Positions 11,776 to 21,600 of a DNA stretch of 64,000 nt are shown in pieces. Under the pieces are notes generated by a model. That model did not search any database. It worked only from the letters and a program-made list of their open reading frames with translations, and was not told where the DNA came from. This DNA comes from Reticulascus tulasneorum. Taxonomy: Eukaryota; Ascomycota; Sordariomycetes; Glomerellales; Reticulascaceae. The stretch spans positions 930,001 through 994,000 of the forward strand of contig LSAX01000005.1 of the NCBI GenBank assembly GCA_001557505.1. Direction: 5' to 3'. The position numbers were made by a program, and so were the translations under genes. The number at the start of each line of letters is the position of its first letter. Position 1 is the stretch's first letter.

Positions 11776-14106
11776 ATGGAGAGGAAGAGGAAGCTGCCCG
11801 CCAGAGCTGCAGCTCGGGTGGATCACATCGCGAAAAAGCGAACAGTCACGCCTCCCGAACATCGATCCCCGACACCATCTCCCGTCCCAGTCGAGGAGCC
11901 TCCGCCTCCATTGCCCAAGTCTGTTCAAGCAGGGAAGCCATTGCCCACTGTGGAGGATGCCCAGCCAGAGGATTTGCCCGTCAAGGAATACCAGTCAATC
12001 CAGGAAAGGTATGCGCCTCTGTCTGCGTCTGGTCTCCCAACCCCGAGTACTGACTGTCAGCACAGCGGCGTCTTAGCAGAGTCGCTCCATCGGTCGCGAC
12101 AAAAATGGATTACCGAAGGCATCTTCGAGAAGTACTGGACGAAGCCGTATAAGAAGAAGGGCGTGATGATAGAGGAGCCGAACAACCCTGCCAAGGACAC
12201 CATGGCCAAGATTGGACAGGTCACCATCACAATCGAGCCTCATGTCTTCGAGGCCACCATGTGGGCGATCAAGGACCCGAAACCTCCCGTTGCACCGGCC
12301 CCGACCACAGCCGCTGCATTTCGACCAATTCTTCAGTACGGCCCTCCGAATGGATCCATGCCTCCTCCTCCATCGCCCTCCTTGACGACCACGTCTCCAG
12401 CCCCCGTTGTGGCACCGGCCCCGCCAGGCACGACAGACCAGAAACCCACACCCCTCGCTCCGCCACCCGCGCTGCCCTCGCCTGTCCTTCAGCAGCCCCA
12501 GCCACGCCCCCAGTCGCGGCCCCAGTCGTCCGCGACGAACGAGCCGCCGAAAGTTGCAGCCTCGCCTAGAGGAATGGAACCTGTGCTTGCACCCAATACC
12601 CCTCAGGCGTCTCGGCCCCCGTCAGTGCCAGCAGCTCTTCCCCCTGGCACGCCGACCAATGCAGTCCCTGCCATTGCGCCGGCCCCTCCGGGTTCGGTTT
12701 CGCGGCCGACAAGCACGACGCCGACGCCAGCGGGAGTCGCGCCTAAGCCTGCTGTAGCTCCGAAAGCACCTGGCACGGATCCCATAATCATGACATTGGC
12801 CGAAAGGGCATCGGAAGACCCACAACTGCGAGATCTTATGAAACGAGTTGCCGCTGGCGAGGCGAAACCGGAAGAGCTGAGCAACTTTCAGAAGATCATA
12901 GACAGGATCACGACTGAATACAAGCAAAAGGGCGGCCAGCAAGGGCCGTCGGCCGACAGATTGCTGGTGGATGGGAGGACGGTCAAGTACTTTGCGGACG
13001 AAGTACGAACAATCTTGGATATTGTCTTGGCATCCAACCCGCAGCAAAAGTCAAATGAGCTGCGCCCCCCTCCTGGTAGCGACGCTTTGGTTGTCCTACT
13101 CGTGAAAACAGCCCTGGATGATTCCAAGACGAGGACTATGATCAGGAGGATTGCCGAGGGCCAGCCAGGCTTCACCGATGCTATAGACCTCAAAGTCATT
13201 CTCGACAAGCTCCACAAGGAGGCAAAGGGCCAACAGCCGGCCCAACCAGTCGCCCAAGCTCAGCATCCACAGACTGCGGCGAATGGAACATCAAACGGCC
13301 ATCCGCCATCCCCTGCGGCCGCGGCACCAGCGGCTCAAATTCAACAACCATCTCAGCAGGCCCTTCGTTCGAAAGGACCGCCGCCCGCACCCCCCAAACC
13401 TGATATAGCAGCTATTGCGCTAGAATTTTCGGGGGGCACGGGAGACCGCTATCTCTTCCCCAAGTTCAGCATATTGGAGCCTCTTCCGGGCAATCAACAA
13501 GTGGTGGCGTCTTTTCTCATCGTACGGAAAGGCAGTACTTCTGAATACGGCGGTGATCCTAAGCTTGATTACTATCAGCCAGTCACAATCCGGCTCTACA
13601 CTCATACCGGTCGTCATCTCGATAACCTTGCGAAAATTGTCGCCCCGCCCGACGAGGTGAGGCGGTACATGGAGGATGTCATGGATAACATGACTCGTGC
13701 AGAGTATGTCCTGCTTGCAATGCGTCTCCCCCGAAACGACAAGGGACCGGAGGATGAGGCGAATGGCAAAGAAGCCGCGCCGGCCAACAGCTCTGCGACA
13801 GCCCCAGAGCCCATACTACAGAAGGCTCCAGCGACCAACCTGGATGTGAATTGGGGCACGCCAGCGCTTCGTGAATTCCGCAAAGAGTTCCCCACGAAAG
13901 ATGTATATGATAAATTTGTGGCCGTAAGGGCCAAGGAGATCGCTCGAGGGCCGCAAAAGGCTCGCCCCATGAGCAATGAGCATTTCGCTAAGCGCCAAGC
14001 TCTCTTTCACAGCGGTCTTGAACTCAACCCCCACGACGATATGCCTGGTTATGATGCGCTGATTCAATCCTTGACAGCGAAGGACAGGGCAGCCGACTCG
14101 TCGTGA
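11776..14106 (+). CDS. SWC3: SWR1 chromatin-remodelling complex subunit Swc3
   Basis: The N-terminal ~150 residues match the Swc3 domain: a basic start (MERKRKLPARAAARV), the 'KPLPTVEDAQPEDLP' stretch, and 'QKWITEGIFEKYWTKP'. The continuous frame is interrupted by an in-frame 57-nt intron, 12009-12065 (GTATGC...CACAG). Removing it gives 'IQESGVLAESL', as expected for the family, and a 757-residue protein. The middle third is a long Pro/Ala/Gln-rich linker. The last ~230 residues form a second folded region containing 'YLFPKFSILEPL' and 'MRLPRND'. Swc3 belongs to the nuclear complex that exchanges H2A for H2A.Z. Start chosen at the first ATG after an upstream TTG. Confidence 0.88.
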   Translation: MERKRKLPARAAARVDHIAKKRTVTPPEHRSPTPSPVPVEEPPPPLPKSVQAGKPLPTVEDAQPEDLPVKEYQSIQERYAPLSASGLPTPSTDCQHSGVLAESLHRSRQKWITEGIFEKYWTKPYKKKGVMIEEPNNPAKDTMAKIGQVTITIEPHVFEATMWAIKDPKPPVAPAPTTAAAFRPILQYGPPNGSMPPPPSPSLTTTSPAPVVAPAPPGTTDQKPTPLAPPPALPSPVLQQPQPRPQSRPQSSATNEPPKVAASPRGMEPVLAPNTPQASRPPSVPAALPPGTPTNAVPAIAPAPPGSVSRPTSTTPTPAGVAPKPAVAPKAPGTDPIIMTLAERASEDPQLRDLMKRVAAGEAKPEELSNFQKIIDRITTEYKQKGGQQGPSADRLLVDGRTVKYFADEVRTILDIVLASNPQQKSNELRPPPGSDALVVLLVKTALDDSKTRTMIRRIAEGQPGFTDAIDLKVILDKLHKEAKGQQPAQPVAQAQHPQTAANGTSNGHPPSPAAAAPAAQIQQPSQQALRSKGPPPAPPKPDIAAIALEFSGGTGDRYLFPKFSILEPLPGNQQVVASFLIVRKGSTSEYGGDPKLDYYQPVTIRLYTHTGRHLDNLAKIVAPPDEVRRYMEDVMDNMTRAEYVLLAMRLPRNDKGPEDEANGKEAAPANSSATAPEPILQKAPATNLDVNWGTPALREFRKEFPTKDVYDKFVAVRAKEIARGPQKARPMSNEHFAKRQALFHSGLELNPHDDMPGYDALIQSLTAKDRAADSS

Positions 14107-14737
14107 GTCGCCTCTATATACATCGACTCGGTTACACGGGCATCTGGCTGCATCTGTATAAACTTCAATCTGCCTTCGACGGGCGCACAGCTTTGGGACT
14201 ATTGCTCGGGACGGGAATGGGAACAGGAATGGGATGGGATCTGGGACTTTTGGAGCTTGGGTTTTATACCAGCATGGCACTTCTGGAGCGTGGGTGTCTT
14301 TAACTTGTGCACGAGACGGCTCTCTCATCTGAGTCCAAATTTTTCTTACCTAGGGATATTCCTATCACAGTCACAAGAATCTATGCGGCATTGAGTCCTC
14401 CTCCATTATCATTAACCATTGTTCAGTTTAAGTACCCCTGTCCCCCAGTCATGTTCTCCCATCACTTGATACTCGTACCGTGGCTATGGTTATTGTCGCC
14501 AGCGAAACATGTCTAAAGTTGCGTTGCATCCATCATTCGGCTCCATACCAACCACTTAGTGACTTAAGCTTGACGTGTAGAGCAGGTGTATTATTCACGT
14601 CACTTGGCGCAGAATGCAATATTGGTGTACCATGGAAAGTTTAGGTACAAGCGAGGCGTTTAGTTCCAGCATAGAACTGATGTAACTTTTATGTATTGTG
14701 ACGATCTCGCTTGGAGGTACAAGCATGGATTATATTG
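14107..14737. other. Intergenic, convergent 3' ends
   Basis: 3' flanks of SWC3 and of the opposite-strand membrane-protein gene. No gene or repeat seen. Confidence 0.55.
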
Positions 14738-15471
14738 CTATGCCGGAGAAGTTGGGGATCCAACGTCATTCGCACTTGTTGGCACCCCGGACCTCGACGG
14801 ATTTGAAGCCGTCGTTCTCCTCCGCGTAGCAACTGACTCCAACCTCAGGCGATACCTCATCCACTGTATCATAAATGTCGCGAAGAATATAAAAGCGAAA
14901 ATTAGAATCCCACCCACGACGCCGCCAACGATTGCCGTCGTCCGAGAGTTGTCATCATCCGGTTGATGGGTGACTGCTGGGGCACCGCCACCTGTGGCAG
15001 TTAGGCGGTCTCCACCTAGCGAGTCCGCGTCTGCCACTGAAGTTAAGACTGCGATCAGCTTGGTGATTGGAGAAGGTGCTCCAGTGAGGAAGGATATGGG
15101 TGTTGGGGCCAAGCCCTCGTTTGTGAGTGTTGTCCAGACTGTTACGGTGGAAATGGTCTCTTTGTTCCACTCGCTAGATTCGGCTGCTGCCTGCAGTTCG
15201 ACGATTGTCGGTCTGTCGACGGTTGGTGCGGAATGGTTGTTGTCGGTCCATGGTCTCGTCGAATCGGGGGTGTTAGTGTCGTTTGGGAATGACGCACGTG
15301 CGAGTTCCTTCCCGCAGGTATTACCATGGACGAAGCTGCGATTGTTCGAACTTCTAGTCAAGTGATTCTCTTTATCAGGGAGAGGCGTGCCCATCTTAAT
15401 GGCCATGACTCCGTGCACACAGACTATGTGGTTCTCGTATTCGCTGGCTTGGTCCCTGGTCGACGTCCAGC
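14738..15471 (-). CDS. Single-pass membrane protein, 5' end not found (possibly truncated)
   Basis: The open frame ends at 14738. It has a Ser/Thr-rich stalk, then a transmembrane segment 'TTAIVGGVVGGILIFAFIFF' and a short basic cytoplasmic tail (RYRLRLESVATRRR). This is the layout of fungal WSC/Mid2-like wall-sensor or surface proteins. The first in-frame ATG is at 15406, but the frame stays open to about 15517 and a plausible acceptor (CAATAG) lies at 15472, so an upstream exon is likely. In the next 400 nt I find no signal peptide or cysteine-rich domain that would complete it. It may be a gene with a distant first exon or a 5'-truncated relic. Confidence 0.5.
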
Positions 15472-15929
15472 CTATTGAGGGTACAATAGAAGTAGAAGAG
15501 TGTGGATATAGAGCTCATTGAGCAGATCTAGAAATAGTAACGAAGTTGAGTTTGCCCTTAAGTGTGGAAAGAGAAATTCAAGTCTTTAAAGACGGATATG
15601 AAGTGATTGGCGGACACTACACAATCCAAAGTGGAACCTCATCAGAGATGCAGACTGCAGTGAATCATCTCTGTTAACTCGTCTGAAGGCTCGAACCTTG
15701 ATGTTATGCGGCGAATGAACTACGCCGCTGTCATCACGACTCCCTTTGTCGCCAGTCCTCACTTTTGGGAATAGCTTCGTGAACAGAGGCTGAGCGACTA
15801 TAATGTATTGGCTCAGTGAATATGGCTATGAAAAGAGAGAGGGAAAAGAAGCAGATGAGCAGCGGGCAAAATAGGTCTATATAAGTGCTCACTCATCGGA
15901 GGTTTGTTTCCGCAGCCTTATACATACAC
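15472..15929. other. Intergenic region
   Basis: Between the truncated membrane-protein frame and the HGDHWHC-repeat gene. No signal peptide, domain or repeat found on either strand. Confidence 0.5.
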
Positions 15930-17672
15930 TCATACTAGAATGCTTATAATAGCAAATGAAGCAAAAATGCCCAAGCTATAGTGAGAAAGTGTAACTGTTC
16001 CGCCGGCATTGACAGTAACGACAGCGGGAGCCGAGGGTGTAGTCGTCGACCTCGTCATAGATGTAGTCGGGGGCGTGGTTGGCTCAAGCACCCCCTCTGG
16101 ACAATGCCAGTGATCTCCATGCGGCGTACACTGCCCATCGGCAGAGGATGATTGCTCTGCCGGTGAAGTGGTGGGCGGGCCAACTCCATCTGGGCAATGC
16201 CAATGGTCTCCATGCGGTTCGCAAACTTCACCGACACTTCCGCCAGGTGACGTTGCAGGTGGGACGGCTACAGGAGGCGTTGTGGGTGGTTCAACGCCAT
16301 CTTGGCAATGCCAATGATCTCCGTGGGGTTCGCAGACTTCATCAACACGTCCCTCCGGTGCTGTAGGAGTGGGGATGGCAGCAGGCGGCGGCGTCATGGG
16401 TGGTTCAACACCTTCTGGGCAATGCCAATGATCTCCATGCGGCTCGCAGGCGTGGTCCTGGCCGTCGTCGCCAGCAGGTGGGCTTTCTTCAGGCGGAGGA
16501 CTGGTGGGCTCCTCAACTCCGGGTGTGCAGTGCCAGCGGTCGCCGTGTGGTGTTGTTGGGCTAGGGCTCGGCGCGGCTGGCGGATTAGTTGGTTCGTCAA
16601 CTCCAGGCAGGCAATGCCAATGGTCTCCATGTGGTGTGCAGATTGCTTCTGATGTGAACGTAAGAGTTGCGGCGATGGTGCTGGGAGTCTCCAAAGGAGG
16701 TGTTGACGGCTCAGGCACCGCAGGCGGGCAGTGCCAGTGATCTCCGTGTGGAGTACATTCTGCTCCCGATGTGGACGTAAAAGTGGGAGCCGTAGTACTG
16801 GTAGTTTCCACGGGAGGCGTTGACGGCTCAGGCACCCCAGGGAGACAATGCCAATGGTCGCCATGCGGCTCACAAGCACCTGTCGTTGTTAGTGGAGGTT
16901 CAGTACTAAGACTAGAAGTCAAGGTGGTCGAATACGCATCACAATGCCCTATATCGCGTTAGCTCTTGCTCCCGAACACAGAACCTCGGTAGATGCTACG
17001 GGAGGCAAAACACGTACAATGGTCTCCATGCGGGCTGCATGCGGATCCAGTGGGTGAAGGTGGCAGAGTAGGGGTCGCAGTCGGAGGACAGCTGACGGTG
17101 GTAGTAAATGTGGTAATTATACTATATCCCGCGCTTTTTAAAGCATTCGAGCCATAAATACCGTAGCCGGTTAAGCTACCACCGTGATAAGTATGCAGAG
17201 ACGTGTGGACGAAGACTCGAGTACTAGAGAACAGTACACCAGAGGTCGACCATGCGCTGTTCATGGAGGTGAACCAGGCGAGATAGTCGGTAATGGTTGC
17301 ATCAATGCCCAAGGCCGTATTAGTCTTGGTGGTACATGTTGCGCTACAATCCCAATGATCGGAATGGAATCTGTACAGTATTAGGTCGGTTGTTTGTTCC
17401 TTTGGCTCTTCAAACCATTGCATAGGAGTCGAAATTTACGAGCAAGCGGATGCTGTCGGCGAAGGCGGCGGGCTGAGCCCCTGAGGAAGTGCCGTGGCCA
17501 GAAAAGCCTGACTGATGAAGAGACATGCCGCCCAAGCAGCCAATCTGTTGCTCAGTATGTCCAAGTTGCGTTACAGAGACGCTATCATGAAAGCAGGCGA
17601 GTCGACGCTATGCATAAGCGGAACTCCTTGAAACTGGCACCACGCACGAGATATATGTTACCCAGAGGCCAT
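15930..17672 (-). CDS. Secreted GPI-type protein with HGDHWHC histidine-triad repeats
   Basis: Four exons (17662-17672, 17441 region 17440-17544, 17018-17370, 15930-16948) with introns of 117, 69 and 69 nt give 495 residues. Exon 1 (11 nt, MASG) joins a hydrophobic signal core ending near 'ATALPQG'. Nine copies of the unit C-x-PHGDHWHC follow, one of them degenerate at two positions (HGDRWHC), spaced by Pro/Thr linkers such as 'PEGVEPPTTPP'. An earlier diverged copy, CSFHSDHWDC, lies near residue 40. One repeat is split by an intron (HGDH|WHC), which supports the splice. The C-terminus is a Ser/Thr stretch and a hydrophobic tail ending FAIISILV, as in GPI-anchor signals. HGDHWH fits HxxHxH, the metal-binding histidine-triad pattern of streptococcal Pht proteins. 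Zinc or other metal binding at the wall is inferred. Confidence 0.82.
16040..16900 (-). repeat. Tandem coding repeat (HGDHWHC units)
   Basis: Eight units of roughly 90-130 bp, each with a near-identical core reading GGCGACCATTGG-like / GGAGATCACTGGCAC on the minus strand, separated by variable Pro/Thr-coding spacers. Core bases are conserved at codon level, so this is a protein repeat under selection. Confidence 0.85.
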
Positions 17673-18634
17673 GGTCAACTCACGCAAACGGCGTCTAATC
17701 TTGATTTTATTTTTAAAATGCGGGGGGTTTTCCCCCATTATGAGTTCCCTCATCACCTTATTGTCATCGGATGCTGGGATGTTGTGGCACGGCCGCTTCT
17801 TGATAGAATCTACCTAGTTAGCTTATATGCCAAGACAGAGCGCTGCATGCCAATACCAATATTGAGAACCCCGATGGTCAGACCAACGCCAACGCCGTGG
17901 TTAAGCTTCTTTGATGTGATTTAGTATGACATAGCGTCACGTTGTTATGGGAAAGAATACCTGCAAGCTAACGGGATGTATGCGAGACGTGCCACACAGA
18001 CCATCCAGGTTCCTGTTTGTGGCTCACACCTGCAAAGAAGGACCTCTAACTCTTCTTGTCACTTCTTCGGCTCGTGATGGAGACGACTTCGGCTTTATAT
18101 CAACACCTCATTTATATATCCTAGTCGGAATTTCGTTTTTAGACGTCTATTGTTCCTTCGTACGCTTGGATATCGATAGCATTCTTCTACCATAACTTCT
18201 ATTGCATATCCTATAACTATTATTTGATATTCATTATATTTAGCGGAAATTTAAATATAAACAGCCCTTGTAAAAAGGTAGGTCTGGGACCTTTCCCATA
18301 TAAACCACAGATCAGATCATAGGATTAGAAATACAGCCAGGAGAAGACGGAGTATATCTGTAAAGAAGTTCGCTGACTAAGAGCAGAGAGTTGCACAAGC
18401 ATTGGCCCTACTTATGAGCTCACGTCCAGGCTCATGGTCGGAACAATGGGGCGGAAGAGTACTCGGTAGCAAGAACGTGAGTTTATAGTACCAGGGTACC
18501 AATTATGCAGCTAAAGGCAAAGAGGGAGTCAGTTTGGCACCATCTCGATGAGAAGCGAAAACGAGACTAGTCTCGGTGTATAATATAGCTGCGATGATAG
18601 TAGGCCCGGGGTCGGCCAAACGTCTTTGAATTTA
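17673..18634. other. AT-rich intergenic region
   Basis: Nearly 1 kb between the HGDHWHC gene promoter and the 3' end of the chitinase-protease gene. 18100-18260 is notably AT-rich. Short open frames only; no transposon, RNA or domain recognised. Confidence 0.55.
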
Positions 18635-21600
18635 TCACTCCGAACAATCTTTTGTAAAAACCATCGCCATTCCACACCCGCTGTCAGGATATTCTTCCCA
18701 ACCGCAAGTCGGACAACTACTGCGAAGGTTGCTGTACCACTGCGCCGCGGTTCGACCGCGCCAACCGCACTCGGCGCTCTCCAAGTCTACTCCGAAGAAG
18801 AAAATTCTGCAGCCAACTGGCTCCCCGGTTGATTTATCGTGGCCATCCGCGCAAACGGAAGGACGTGTCCTGTCATCCCCAAGGGCATGTAAGTAATATG
18901 ATACGAGAGTGAGAGGAATAGTATATACTTACCCAGTCCCGAAATAGTCATTGGGCTTGTCGAGGAACGCTTGCGCGGCAACGTCGCAAGCCGCCATGAT
19001 ATTCGGGTACAGTTGGCAATCTGGCGAGCAGTATAAATTGACTAACGGAATCTCGCTTGGCTTGGGGAAGCCGTCAGGTGGTGTCCACGTCACCGCTGGT
19101 ATGGGATCTGTGGTCTTGGTGGCGGCGCAGCCCGATTTTGTCAGGCAGACGGGCCCATGACCGGCACCACCACCGGCAATGCATGTTGTGAAGGTGGTGA
19201 TCGAGATGCAGTTGGGTGGGAAGGATGCATTGTCGTCGGGCGGGAGAGTGGGCATGGGGCCGGGCGGCATGACTACAGCAGACGTTTGGGCGGGTGGCAG
19301 CTCGGGCGGAGGGCCGATCGGGGTTGGCCCGCACCAGAACCCACTGCATAGCTTACCGCAGTTGGCCAAGCAGATTGGTCCCGCGGGGCCCTGGTTGAAC
19401 TCCACAGGCGGTCCATGTGGTAGAGGACTGTGTGATCCTGGATCGCCCGGTCCATCGGGGGGGAATGGGCAACTATTGTCCTGGCGCTGGAAGAGCCCGA
19501 AAATCCCGCGACTTTGGGGTAACCCGCACGGCTTGTATCCGTTCCAAGCCACCAAGACCTTGTCACCGACAACGGGCTGCTCAACTGTGATTTCCCTGGC
19601 CCGGTCCTTGATGATAAACTTGACATAGCTTGGTGTGTGGTACTCTGTGGGTATGCGCGGATGGGTTCGGATGCAAGCAATGAGTCCAGCAACGATTGGT
19701 GCCGCTAATGCACAGTAAGATTCGCGTTAGTTCCGGTAGTAATTATCACGAACTGGGAAAAGGTCAAAAAGACATACCGAGTGATGTTCCTTCCAGCACG
19801 TCCCATTCTTTAGGGAACGGCCAATTGGGCGGATAAGGGAAGTCAGTTCCAGGTGCGTATAAAGTGATAAGGTCTCCATAATTGCTTTCTGGGACTTTCG
19901 TGCCGTCCTTGGTGGATCCGCCGACCACAATCATGTTCGGTACGTGGAGTCCTTCCGCAGCATCCACAAATATGGCCGGTATATACGTCACAATCTCGCC
20001 GTAGTTTCCTGCAGCGGCGACAAACATGGTTCCGTAGTTGTTCTCCATGCCATTCATCAGCCATTCTATACATCTACCTGTCAGCAAATCTTTCTCTGGA
20101 CTACACATGCTAGGCTGAATTCTTACTCATGATTTTCCAAACGTGGGGATCAGCGCGTCCCGGTGCCACACCCCACGACAAGTTGACGACTGTCGAGTCG
20201 CGAGTTCCAGCACATCTGTTGGCGATATTAATGAGAGATTCGAGGAACCTCTCCATTGGCCACGAAGTTGTTTCCAGTAAGGGTGCCTGGACAACGACGA
20301 TCGTTGCTTCCCTGGCCACGCCGAGGGTTTGGCCAGCTGCAAATGCAGCCACCAGCGTGCCATGTTCCGTGAAATAGGGCAGATCTACGCCGTATTCCCT
20401 GAGCTTTATCACTTCGACATTCCCCGTGAACTCCTGTGCCGAACAACCCACGCTATTAGCACCGCCATTGTATCATGCTCGGCAGAATTAAACGCGGATG
20501 GCACATACTGGAGGGATATCCGAAAAGCCATCGTCAACAATGAATATGGTTTGGCCTTCGCCTAGACTGTCGAATCCATACGTGTAGGGCCCATCCATGG
20601 GGAAGGGCACGTTTCTTGGTGTCGATATCTGCGCTAGATACCAGTGTGAATTTATCTCTGTGCCTGGGTCTCTCTTAGCAGGCATCGGGGTGTAGAATAG
20701 TGAATCGTTGGTATTGTGACGGCGTGGTGTTGTTGGCGGGGAGGTTGGTATGGCTGGGTGTAGGGCCGGAATTTTGCTGCTATATCGTTGATCGTTTTCC
20801 AATTGGAAGAAGTATGCCCGGTGGACCTGGTCGCGGGAGCAAGCCCAAATCGTGTCAGTAATCAAGACTTGAATTCCCTGACCGGGAAGGGGAGGCGGCG
20901 CGCCTCACCACGGTTAGTTCGTAATTGAAAAGATGATGCGCCCGACGTCCCATGTTTTGGACGAAAAAATAGGCAGTGAATCCTAGATCTTCGGCTCTGA
21001 ACTCCTCAAAACCCGCTACATCTTCACCTAAGGCCTCCCTTCGCTCAATAAGCAGGTCACGGATGAGGTCAATTTCTTCCGTAATCCAGGGTGAGTTGGG
21101 CAAGATAATACCATCAGCTACCTGGTCCTCACATGCCCATCTATTCCAATCCCTACCTTCCAGGCCACCCGTTGGGCTCAGCGTGCAAGCGGCTCCCGTG
21201 GTTGTGGCCTCCTCGTCGCGGAGGTTACAGCCGTTGATGGTGACACATGTGGACTCAACCCGCGTCGCCGTCGTGCGCGTGGCACCATCGGCCACAGTGG
21301 TTCCAAACGAACTGGTGGTTATGCAGAGCGAGGCCTGCGTGGGTTCGCAGTCGGTAGGCTTGTCGGAGTAGGTCGGCTTGCCTCCGGGACCGATACTATA
21401 ATACTATCGCATTAGTCATGGCGCTCGTTCCGCCTATCAGCCACGTCTTCACGTACGTGATCTTGGGCCAGGGCGGCAGCTTTCCCTGGATACGGATGTT
21501 GGGCGGTAGCTTGATCTTGTCTAGCGGCGGGATCCCCGGGCCCCAGACGCCTTGGGGTAGCTTCCATTCCCAGCCTCCGATGGTGAGACCTCCCCATTTG

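Noticed and set aside
16040..16900. Regularly spaced repeats that could suggest a CRISPR array
   Set aside because: Units are coding, codon-conserved (HGDHWHC) and of uneven spacing, in a eukaryotic gene with introns.
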